A stretch of DNA of 22,430 nt from Candidatus Neomicrothrix sp. UBA2110. GTDB taxonomy: Bacteria > Actinomycetota > Acidimicrobiia > Acidimicrobiales > Poriferisodalaceae. The notes under the pieces are model-generated. The model did not search any database, had not been told where the DNA came from, and worked only from the letters and a program-made list of their open reading frames with translations. Position numbers and translations under genes: made by a program. Below, in pieces: positions 8,162 to 16,400 of the stretch (position 1 is the stretch's first letter; each line of letters opens with the position of its first letter). The DNA is taken from NCBI GenBank assembly GCA_002331465.1, contig DCYM01000054.1, positions 5,865 to 28,294 on the forward strand, given 5' to 3'.

Positions 8162-9187
8162 GTGAGTGAGAAACCCGACCCGATGACGGTCCCATTTGGA
8201 ACTGTTTTTTGTGACTGGATGACCACGGCGCGGAGTCAAGATGGCGTCTATGAATATTCGGGCCATGTTGAGGAGTACGGAGATTTTTCCCTAAGTCCTG
8301 CAGCGCATGCTCTCCATTATGGGAGCGCCGTCTTTGAAGGCATGAAGGCTCACTGGCAAGCTGACGGTTCCTTGGCAATTTTCCGGCTTGATGATCATGT
8401 GGCTCGGATGCGACAAAGTGCTGCGCAGCTTCGTTTGCCGATTCCAGAATCGACGACATTGAGGAAGATGATCGTCGATGCCGTCGAAGCAAATGTGACA
8501 GAGGTTCCAGCGGCGCCTGGATCGCTTTACATAAGGCCCACCATCATTGGTACCGAGCCCAATATCGGTGCCGCAGCCACACCGAGCTGCGAGGCATTGC
8601 TATTTATCGTTAATTGCCCGGTGGGGGACTACTTCAAAGGTGGAGTGCGGCCGTTAACGTTGCTAGTTGAGGAAACAATTCCTCGGACCACGCCACAATT
8701 TGGCATGGTGAAATCTGGCGCGAACTACGCGATGGCTTTGGCTCCAACTCTGGACGCCATGGAAAAAAATTCTGCCGTAGACCAAATTCTCTTTGCTACA
8801 GGCGGAGACGTTACTGAGACTGGTGCAGCGAACTTTTTCTTAGCAGATGAGGATCGCGTGGTGACCCGCCAACTCGATAGTTCTTTTCTGCATGGTGTCA
8901 CTCGGGCCTCAGTGCTAACTCTTGCCCAAGACCTCGGATACAACGTGGAAGAACGACCCATTGAACTCAACGAATTAGCAGAGTGGGCGAACCGAGGTGA
9001 AGCGTTTCTGTCAGGAACAGCTGCTGTGCTTTCTCCTGTCGGAACTATTCTTCGCGGCGATGAGAACATCGTGTTTGGTGATGGCGAACCCGGGCCGAAC
9101 ACCCTTCGGCTGAGGGAATGCCTGGTCGCTATCCAAAGTGGACGCAGCGAGGACCAGCATGGTTGGCGAACAACCGTCGGCTCTTAA
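8162..9187 (+). CDS. ilvE: Branched-chain amino acid aminotransferase (class IV PLP enzyme)
   Basis: Transfers the amino group between Leu, Ile or Val and 2-oxoglutarate, as the last step of branched-chain amino acid synthesis or the first of breakdown. The 341-residue protein has the fold-type IV features: HYGSAVFEGMKA (52-63), FRLDDHVARMRQSA (74-87) with phosphate-side Arg/His, the PLP-binding lysine K184 in GMVKSGANYAMAL, and E219 in VTETGAANFF. The GTG at 8162 is preceded by AGGGAG at an ideal distance. It is the first gene of a rightward set (aminotransferase, luciferase-like oxidoreductase, VOC protein) and is divergent from the fadB-like gene across a 116-base shared promoter region. 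Keto acids from branched-chain amino acids feed acyl-CoA oxidation, so a catabolic role is conceivable. A D-amino acid aminotransferase or lyase of the same fold is less likely given the GYFKG-type region and the length. Confidence 0.92.
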   Translation: MSEKPDPMTVPFGTVFCDWMTTARSQDGVYEYSGHVEEYGDFSLSPAAHALHYGSAVFEGMKAHWQADGSLAIFRLDDHVARMRQSAAQLRLPIPESTTLRKMIVDAVEANVTEVPAAPGSLYIRPTIIGTEPNIGAAATPSCEALLFIVNCPVGDYFKGGVRPLTLLVEETIPRTTPQFGMVKSGANYAMALAPTLDAMEKNSAVDQILFATGGDVTETGAANFFLADEDRVVTRQLDSSFLHGVTRASVLTLAQDLGYNVEERPIELNELAEWANRGEAFLSGTAAVLSPVGTILRGDENIVFGDGEPGPNTLRLRECLVAIQSGRSEDQHGWRTTVGS

Positions 9188-9217
9188 CACTGTTTTGTAC
9201 AGGACCGGGGTATGTGA

Positions 9218-10105
9218 GTGAATGATCATCCGAGTTTTCCGAAATTTGGTTGGCTATCTCCGGTCATTGGCAACAAGTGGAGCGACTTTCAACCAATAGT
9301 GCAGTACCAGTGCGAGCACATCCTTCCCGCGGTAACTCCAGAGTTTGACAGTTTGTGGATAGCCGATCATTTCTATGGTTTCGACCAAAAAACAGACCCA
9401 TTCCTCGAAGCGTGGACGACTTTGACCTGGTGCGCTGCGAAATTTCCGGATATTGATCTATGCCACCACGTACTGGGTGCTGGGTACCGCCCTCCTGCTC
9501 TGACGGCCAAAATGGCCAGCACTTTGCAGTTTTTGAGTGGAAACCGGTTCATTTTAGGAATCGGTGCGGGTTGGAGAGAAGATGAGTACCTGGCCTACGG
9601 CTACGACTTTCCTCGACCGAACATCCGATTCCGTCAGCTTGAAGAAACGATCAAGATCTGTCGCCTCATGTGGTCCGAGGAGGAACCAAGCTTTGATGGT
9701 GAATTTTTTCGTATTGACGGAGCGTCGGCTCCTCCGTTACCCAGCGTGCCGCCTCCTATTTGCATCGGGGCATCAGGTGAAAAGATTGGATTGCCACTCG
9801 CAGCGCGTCACGCCGATATTTGGAACACCGTTTGGCGGGGCAGCACTGAGTCACTGATTCAGAAACAAAATGTTGTTTTAACCGAGCTTGATCGCTTGGG
9901 TCGTTCGCGTTCAGACATCGAGTTTTCCGTGACCATAGAGCGGGCACTTCCAAATGATGGCGCTGAATGCGCTCAATTCTTTGAGCTTCTGAGCGAACTC
10001 ATTGAGCTTCAGGTGAATCATTTCGTTTTGGACTTCGGTAACCCCCAGTCAGCTGGAGAAGCAGACCGGTTTATCGCCGACGTTATGACACCGTTGCGCT
10101 CCTAG
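9218..10105 (+). CDS. Luciferase-like (LLM) flavin/F420-dependent oxidoreductase
   Basis: TIM-barrel oxidoreductase of the luciferase-like superfamily, 295 residues. Visible marks are FDSLWIADHFYG (43-54), HHVLGAGYRPPALTAK (83-98), SGNRFILGIGAGWREDEYLA (107-126) and PPICIGASGEKIGLPLAARH. All are usual in the actinobacterial F420-dependent branch, although FMN-dependent monooxygenases share much of this. Translation starts at GTG 9218, because the nearby ATG at 9212 and GTG at 9214 run straight into stops. GGGG lies eight bases upstream of the start. The gene follows the aminotransferase by 30 bases and is likely co-transcribed. No signal peptide is present, so the enzyme is cytosolic. The substrate cannot be told, and F420 dependence is inferred from family resemblance only. 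Confidence 0.85.
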   Translation: MNDHPSFPKFGWLSPVIGNKWSDFQPIVQYQCEHILPAVTPEFDSLWIADHFYGFDQKTDPFLEAWTTLTWCAAKFPDIDLCHHVLGAGYRPPALTAKMASTLQFLSGNRFILGIGAGWREDEYLAYGYDFPRPNIRFRQLEETIKICRLMWSEEEPSFDGEFFRIDGASAPPLPSVPPPICIGASGEKIGLPLAARHADIWNTVWRGSTESLIQKQNVVLTELDRLGRSRSDIEFSVTIERALPNDGAECAQFFELLSELIELQVNHFVLDFGNPQSAGEADRFIADVMTPLRS

Positions 10106-10120
10106 TGCTTTATACGGTGG

Positions 10121-10151
10121 TTGACCGAATCGAGTGGCGGGCACCTACTGT
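10121..10151 (+). promoter_or_regulatory. Possible promoter before the VOC gene
   Basis: TTGACC (10121-10126) and TACTGT (10146-10151) are spaced by 19 bases within the 76-base gap before the VOC gene. The spacing is longer than optimal, so this is a weak candidate. The gene may equally be transcribed from upstream. Confidence 0.2.
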
Positions 10152-10181
10152 TAAGGCAAACTGGAATCGTGAGGTAACTCA

Positions 10182-10988
10182 ATGGTGTTACGACTCCGCC
10201 AAGTCGCGATCGTTGGCAACGAGTATGAAGAGACCGAAGCGGCTCTTTCTGCGGTCTTCGATCTTCAGGTCGCCTACCGCGACCCTGGAAACCGCCCCGC
10301 TCGGGATGCCGGGGTCAGCATCTTCGGTCTGAAGAATTTTGTTATGCCCATCGGGAATCAGTTTCTAGAATTGGTTGTGCCACTTGAAGATGGTCCGACA
10401 TCTGCAGCGGGTCGCTATTTGGAGCGACGCGGCGGCCCCGGCGGCTACATGCTTCTTTTCCAAGTCCCACGGTTGGAATATGTTGCCCATAATGACCACC
10501 TGACTGAACTAGGTGTTCGCGTGGTAGCGGGCGGCGATATCAGCGAAGAAGGCAGCGAAGCGATGCACGTCCACCCTAAGGACCTACCAGGATGCCTGGT
10601 TGAGCTTCGCTGGTGTGAAAATGAAGATGCGGTGGATGGTGACTGGTGGCCGGTAGAAAGAGATTGGCGAGAGCACCGCAACACTAAATTTGTAAACGCC
10701 ATTTGCGGGGCAGAAATTCAAACTCCCGAGCCTCTCCGATTGGCTCAAAGATGGGCCGAAGTCCTTCAAGTGTCGATGGCAATGTTGGATGGACTTCCGA
10801 CAATTCCAACGATGGACGGCCCGGTCCGCTTTACCGAACCGTCGGATCACCGTCCAGAGGGGCTAGGCGGTATCGATGTGCGAGTTTCGGATCCCCAGAT
10901 GGTCGCCGACCGTGCCGCTAGTTTCGGTCTGCGTTGCCACGACAGAACGATAGAAATTAGCGGCTTACGTTTCCACCTCGTTGGGTGA
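10182..10988 (+). CDS. VOC (glyoxalase/dioxygenase fold) family protein
   Basis: 268-residue protein of the vicinal oxygen chelate superfamily. It resembles an actinobacterial group with no assigned reaction, recognised by LRQVAIVG (5-12), VAYRDPG (30-36), FLELVVPLEDG (61-71), GRYLERRGGPGGYMLLFQV (77-95) and MHVHPKDLPGCLVELRW (128-144). The usual first-strand metal-ligand His is Gln (Q7). E63, H131 and E141 are candidates for remaining ligands. The C-terminal half (from about 195) looks like a second, weaker repeat of the fold. The ATG at 10182 has GAGG seven bases upstream. It follows the luciferase-like gene by 76 bases, and its stop lies two bases from the stop of the convergent CoA-transferase. 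It could be a dioxygenase, an isomerase or a binding protein. The sequence does not decide between them. Confidence 0.75.
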   Translation: MVLRLRQVAIVGNEYEETEAALSAVFDLQVAYRDPGNRPARDAGVSIFGLKNFVMPIGNQFLELVVPLEDGPTSAAGRYLERRGGPGGYMLLFQVPRLEYVAHNDHLTELGVRVVAGGDISEEGSEAMHVHPKDLPGCLVELRWCENEDAVDGDWWPVERDWREHRNTKFVNAICGAEIQTPEPLRLAQRWAEVLQVSMAMLDGLPTIPTMDGPVRFTEPSDHRPEGLGGIDVRVSDPQMVADRAASFGLRCHDRTIEISGLRFHLVG

Positions 10989-10990
10989 CT

Positions 10991-12118
10991 TCACTCTAAA
11001 TAGAATTCGGTGTGTTGCCCCAGAAGAGGTGCTGCGGTCATCGTCCACCAGTCAGCATTGGTTCTGAACGGGGCACCGGGAACCGCTACTGAGGAGCCAT
11101 CAGGCAACTGGGTCTCAGACCAGAACTTGGCGGCCTTCAGATGTGGGTCGTCGAGCAGTGCGTTGACGGTATTTACGGGAGTAACCGGGATGCCGCGCCG
11201 TTGGCCTTCTTGAAATAACTCCTGCCTGCTCTGTCCGACGGTCAGTTCCTCCACCCATGTGTCGATGAGATCTTGCGTTTCCATCCGAACACCAAGATCT
11301 TCGAACACTTCTTCTGTAATGGTTTCATTTCCGGTCGCTTCCGCTACCCATGAGGCCATTGCAGTCCAATGACGAGGCAATAACACGATGATGGAAACGA
11401 AACCGTCGCTGCACGGGTACAACCCGAATGGTCGACCAAGGTCTCGTCTATTGCCTGAGCGTTCTCGGTGAACCCGGTCATCAAGAAAAACTGGCACCCC
11501 AGTTTCTGGGGCGATGGCAAGGGCAGCTTCTTGTATCGAAATTTCTACCTGTTGCCCTTCACCACTTTTGCGTCTGGCGCGTAGCGCCAACAGTGTCCCT
11601 ACGAGGGCAGAAGCGGCAGATGCGTGGAGTGCGAGTTGAACGTGCCCTGCAGGAGCAACTGGGGCGCGGTCTCGAAAGCCTGTGGCGTAGAGCACCCCTG
11701 AGGCCGCCCACGCGACAAGGTTTGAGCTCTTCCAAGAGCGTTTAGGTCCTGTTAGTCCGAAGGGCACAATGCTGGTTCGAACCGTGGTGTCAGGAACAAG
11801 ATCAGGACTGATCAATGAGTCTTCGGGCAATCGATCTTCAAAAATCACGTCAGCACTAGACAGGATCTGTGCAAGCGCGTCGTTGTTGTCAGGTTCAATC
11901 ACCACGCTCCGGGTGCCCATTGCGAGGTAGCTCCACCAGAGGCTGTTCTCGGGTGGAGCTATCGATTCTGCGAAGGGAGCTAGGTATCTAAGTGGCGAGC
12001 CATCAGGAGGTTCTAGCCGAATTACTTCAGCTCCTAATCCAGCAAATAGGCGAGTTGCGTAGGCCCCTGCGAGGCCAGTTGTGTCGACCACTCGAAGGCC
12101 GTTGTAGGGACCCGCCAT
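10991..12118 (-). CDS. Family III CoA-transferase (CaiB/BaiF), probable non-catalytic subunit
   Basis: 375-residue CaiB/BaiF-family protein. The N-terminus MAGPYNGLRVVDTTGLAGAY and GLGAEVIRLEPPDGSPLR (27-44) are the usual CoA-binding start, and KSGEGQQVEISIQEA (184-198) is the family's strand-turn motif. Where active family members have the catalytic Asp that carries CoA as a thioester, this protein has His (H159, in PAGHVQLALHA), judged by alignment of the LHA that follows. The start is ATG 12118, which overlaps the stop of the preceding CoA-transferase (TGATG) with GAGGG seven bases upstream. The open frame reaches 12220, but that extension lies inside the preceding gene. The tight coupling suggests a partner subunit made in equal amounts. 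It could also be a distinct enzyme with a relocated active site. Confidence 0.85.
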   Translation of the reverse strand: MAGPYNGLRVVDTTGLAGAYATRLFAGLGAEVIRLEPPDGSPLRYLAPFAESIAPPENSLWWSYLAMGTRSVVIEPDNNDALAQILSSADVIFEDRLPEDSLISPDLVPDTTVRTSIVPFGLTGPKRSWKSSNLVAWAASGVLYATGFRDRAPVAPAGHVQLALHASAASALVGTLLALRARRKSGEGQQVEISIQEAALAIAPETGVPVFLDDRVHRERSGNRRDLGRPFGLYPCSDGFVSIIVLLPRHWTAMASWVAEATGNETITEEVFEDLGVRMETQDLIDTWVEELTVGQSRQELFQEGQRRGIPVTPVNTVNALLDDPHLKAAKFWSETQLPDGSSVAVPGAPFRTNADWWTMTAAPLLGQHTEFYLE

Positions 12119-13449
12119 CAGAGGTCCCTCGCGTCGGCTGTGCCGGGCACCAAAAGGTGGATCCAGTCGTCCCAGGGTCGTGGGACAAGCGTCTCGGGTT
12201 CGAGTTGTTCGAATGCGCACTTATCGGTCACCAGCTGCGATATTTCCTCGTCGGACATGCCAGCAACGTCTCTCAACACTTCGCGGGTGTGTTGTCCCAG
12301 CGATGGGCCGGCGTCAGTCCATCGGCCCGGGGTGCCTTTCAACTTGACGGCGCAGTCACTGAATACGTCTCTTCCAAGCCTTGCGTGGGGCGCGACCTGG
12401 TACCAGTTCCGGCTCATCGTGTGGGTGTCATGAAGTAAGTCTTCGTTGGTTGACACGACATGGGCTGCAACGCCCACGCTTTGGAGTCTGTGCGCAAGGT
12501 CATCAGCATCGAAATCAACCGTCCAGGTGCCGATCTGGCTGTCGAGCTGCTCTTGTTGAGACAAGCGCTGATCGGGATCGTTGAAATGGTCGTCTGGTAA
12601 CTCCATCAGCGCAGCAAGAACATCCCAGCTTTCGTCGTCTGTTGCGCTGATAGCGATCCAGCGTTCATGTCCAGCACACGGATAAACACCCTGAGGGGCT
12701 CCCCACAGAGAGCGATTGCCGATTCGACTGTGAACTGTTCCGCTCAAGTCGTAGTCCATGACAAAGGGGCCAAGTAAAGCCAATGTGGTTTCAAATTGGC
12801 TGACATCGACATGCACTCCGTCCCCAGTGAGTTCCCGATGTTCGAGCCCTGAAAGTGTCGCTACGGCCGCGTGAAGGGCGGACATGTAATCAGGTGGCGC
12901 GACAGTAGCGATTCCCGCAGGGGGATCAGAAGCGTGACCGGTGAAGTCGTCAAACCCCACCAACGGCGCTTGGTTAGGTCCCCACGCGACATACGAGTAA
13001 TACGGCATGTCAGGGTCGCTTCCAAATCCCGGTAACTGCACATAGACGATCTTTGGATTGACAGCGGAAACTGATTCGTAGTCGAGTCCGAGTTCTGTAA
13101 GCGCTCGTGCACCAAAATTGGCCAAAAACACGTCACATTCCGCAATCAGGCCCATCGCTGCATTTCTTCCAGCGCTCGTCTTCAATTCAAGCCCTACGCT
13201 TCGTTTGGAGGCGTTCATCTCGGGCACGTATGGGCTTGTATCAGGGGCGGCAGCAGCAAGGTCGTCGCGATCTCTTAACCAGGCCGATCCCAGAATTCGT
13301 ACTACGTCGGGACTCACCTTTGACTCAATTTTGAGTACGTCGGCGCCGTAGTGGGCCATAAGCCTCCCGCAAAACGGTGAGGCAATCGCTGTTCCGAGTT
13401 CGAAAACTCGGATGCCCTCAAGTGGCAACTCAATGGCCGAATTTGTCAT
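12118..13449 (-). CDS. Family III CoA-transferase (CaiB/BaiF), probable catalytic subunit
   Basis: 443-residue CaiB/BaiF-family enzyme that would move CoA between carboxylic acids. LEGIRVFELGTAIASPFCGR (10-29) and GADVLKIE (35-42) form the N-terminal domain. NASKRSVGLELKT (79-91) and VFLANFGARALTELGLDYES (107-126) are family motifs. The catalytic Asp is D187 in APPDYMSALHA, followed by TGDGVHVDVSQFE (208-220). The C-terminal part ends in the usual LGQHTREVLRD segment plus a 50-residue tail. The ATG at 13449 overlaps the TAA of the HyuAB gene by one base (TAATG), and its own stop overlaps the next CoA-transferase by one base. This implies one transcript and coupled translation. It probably activates the acid released by the HyuAB product for the acyl-CoA dehydrogenase at the head of the operon. 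Donor and acceptor are unknown. Confidence 0.92.
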   Translation of the reverse strand: MTNSAIELPLEGIRVFELGTAIASPFCGRLMAHYGADVLKIESKVSPDVVRILGSAWLRDRDDLAAAAPDTSPYVPEMNASKRSVGLELKTSAGRNAAMGLIAECDVFLANFGARALTELGLDYESVSAVNPKIVYVQLPGFGSDPDMPYYSYVAWGPNQAPLVGFDDFTGHASDPPAGIATVAPPDYMSALHAAVATLSGLEHRELTGDGVHVDVSQFETTLALLGPFVMDYDLSGTVHSRIGNRSLWGAPQGVYPCAGHERWIAISATDDESWDVLAALMELPDDHFNDPDQRLSQQEQLDSQIGTWTVDFDADDLAHRLQSVGVAAHVVSTNEDLLHDTHTMSRNWYQVAPHARLGRDVFSDCAVKLKGTPGRWTDAGPSLGQHTREVLRDVAGMSDEEISQLVTDKCAFEQLEPETLVPRPWDDWIHLLVPGTADARDL

Positions 13450-16400
13450 TATTGGTCTTCTTTCTTGGTTTCAGTGACGTAGCCCAAGCGTCGATCACGT
13501 TCTCGGGCTTGGCGGCTCCGCCGAATGGGGTCACCTAGGCCTCCACCACCGGGAAACTCGACGATGAGGCGACGGCCGGATGGAACAGTAGTGTTGCCTT
13601 TGGCTGCCACGGGCGATCCGTCATCCAACGTCAACCGACCTGTCATCCCATGTTCTCCACCATGGCGGCCGCGAGCGGGATGTTTGACCCGTTCATAGGT
13701 AGCGCTGAACACGAACTCTCCGTCGCCCCCGTGTGCCAATTCCACGATTTGTCCAAGCCCGCCTCTGAATTCACCGTCGCCACCTGAGTTAGGGCGGAAT
13801 TCTTTTCGCCAAAAGACCAGTGGTGAGACGACTTCGTTGATTTCCACTGGCATGTTTCGTACACCGCTTGGAAATGCTGTAGCGGACAGCCCATCTTGGC
13901 CTGGGCGCGCACCAGCACCTCCAGAGTTGAAACTCATCATCATGAACGACTCAGATCGCCCATTTCCCCATTGCCCGCTAGCCAGCAGATTCCACAATGA
14001 GCTCGTTCCCTCAGCCGGAACTTTCGTCGGCAAGACCTGTCCGAGGCAGCCATAGACCGCGTCGGGCAGCATTTGGCCCATCACATGGCGGATGTTCACA
14101 GCTGCTGGTCGTGGGGCGTTCAGGATGCAGCCACTAGGTGCGTTAACCCGAATGACTTCTAAGGAACCTGCGTTATTTGGGATGTTGGGACCAATAATGC
14201 ACCGAACACCAAACGAGGTGTAAGCGACGGTATAGGACATCGGCACGTTAATCCCATGGGGTTGCATTGGGCTCGTTCCATCGAAGTCAACGGCGATGCC
14301 GTCCGAGGTGATGGTCAATTCCGTCACGATGTCGAGCGGCATATCGACACCATCTACACGCATGGTGGATTTCCAGGTTCCTTCGGGAAGTGCTCGAATC
14401 TCAGTAAGCATGGCTTCTCGAGAGGTGCGAATGATGTAATCACCTAGGGCTTCTAAGTCTCCGAGGTCGTATTCCTCCATCATTTCGAGTAAACGAAGTG
14501 CGCCGACTCGGTTGCAAGCAGCTAACGAATGAATATCACCCATGACTTGCACGCTGTCGCGAACATTGGTCTCGATGATGGCCACAACATTGGGGTCGAA
14601 TACCTCACCGACAGCAAATCTCATGATCGGTAGTTGCAGTCCCTCGTGAAAGATCTCCCGCGAAGCGGAACTGAAGCCCACCCCGCCAATATCGACGACA
14701 TGGCTGGTGCATGCGAATAAAGCGACAACATGTCCGCTGTGAAACACCGGTGTAACTACCACGACATCGAATAGGTGCCCCGTCCCTTTCCACGGGTCAT
14801 TGGTGAGATAAATATCTCCCTCACGCATGGTGTGAGCAGGAAAGACATCGAGGAAGTGTTGAACTGACGCTGCCATTGAATTCACATGGCCAGGGGTGCC
14901 CGTTATTGACTGCGCCAACATTCGGCCCTGTGGATCGAAAACACCTGCTGAGAGATCCCCGGCTTCCCGGGTTGAGGTGGAGAATGCAGAGCGAACAAGC
15001 GTCGTGGCCTGCTCTTGCACCACAGCGATCAACCGGTTCCACATGATGTCTCGTTGAAGGTCTTTGAGCTTGCTTGAAGTTTCAACGGCGTCGCGCCGTA
15101 ATTCGGCGCTCTGTCGGCGGACACGAAGATGCCCGCTCTCGGTTAGCCAAGCGTCGTAATTATCTGGGATGACGGTGGTGGTCTGATCCTCAACTATGAG
15201 CGCGGGACCCTCAATTCGGGCACTGCCAAGATGAGCCCGCTCAATAACCGCTGCGGGACCAACCGCACCTGTGGCGACGTCGGAAACCAACACGGTCGGT
15301 AAATTTTCGACGGCTTCTTCTGGGCGTTCGCCGTTCTCGATGGGTCGTTCCTGTTGAGTTGACGTAACAGTGACGACCCAACTGAGAGCTTCGACGCCAA
15401 GACCGGTTATCTCTCTTCCGTAGAGCCGTCGGTATTCATCTACAAATGCCTCTTCGAAGACTTTCCGCAAATGCGACGCGTCGGGGCTCGGCGTTTGAAA
15501 AATTTCATCCAAATCGAGATCTACAGTGATCTCGTGACCTTGCCCTCTGTATCGCATGAAAGCCTTAGCACTCTGAGAGAGTTCTGCATCTTTGGCTGCC
15601 CGTCGAACAACATCCTCAGCTTCTTTGAGCATCTCTTTGAGCATCAAAGAAAGTTCATCGACGACTAGATCATCAAGTCGGATATGTCGGGTACGAACAT
15701 TTTCGTGGGCGGCGGGAGCGTGAAGGAAACCGATCGCGGATCCAACGCCCGCCCCGCTGGGTATCAGGACTTCCTCGATGCCGAGCTTTTCGGCAACGCG
15801 GACGGCGTGAAGCGGCGCGGCGCCTCCAAACGCAATGAGTGTGCCGTCGGTGATGTCACAACCTTGTTCGATCGCGTGGACACGGCCTGCGCTCGCCATG
15901 TTCTCGTCCACGATTTCAGCGATGCCGAGTGATGCCGTTTCTAGATCGAACCCTGTGGCCGTTACCAGAGAATCTTCGATAACGGCAAGAGCGGCTTCTT
16001 TGGTAAATGTTAAGTCACCTCCGGCAAATCGATCCGGGATTATGCGACCCAGAGCCACGTCAGCATCGGTGACGGTGGGCGACGTGCCGCCTCTGCCATA
16101 GCACGCGGGCCCGGGTTCGCTTCCCACGCTTAATGGGCCAACGGCTATTCGACCAAGTTCGTCCAGTCGGGCGACGGAAGAGCCACCAGCCCCAATCTCG
16201 ACCATCTCGATGACAGGTAGTCGAAGCGGTATGCCGCTTCCTGCAAGAAAACGGTATTCCCGCCCAACTTCGAATTCTCTTGATGTCCGCGGATGCCCTT
16301 CATTGATGATGCACAGTTTTGCCGTCGTGCCACCCATGTCGAAGCTCAACGCCTTTTCAATCTGAAAGGACCGAGCGAGTTCGGCCGATAAGAGAGCTCC

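Noticed and set aside
8046..8492. N-terminal extension of the fadB-like frame by 149 residues
   Set aside because: It runs antisense through the well-supported aminotransferase gene, has low-complexity Ser/Arg-rich content and no crotonase features. The ATG at 8045 begins just before the conserved domain.
12119..12220. N-terminal extension of the second CoA-transferase
   Set aside because: It lies within the preceding CoA-transferase in another frame. The TGATG overlap with GAGGG upstream gives a better start at 12118.
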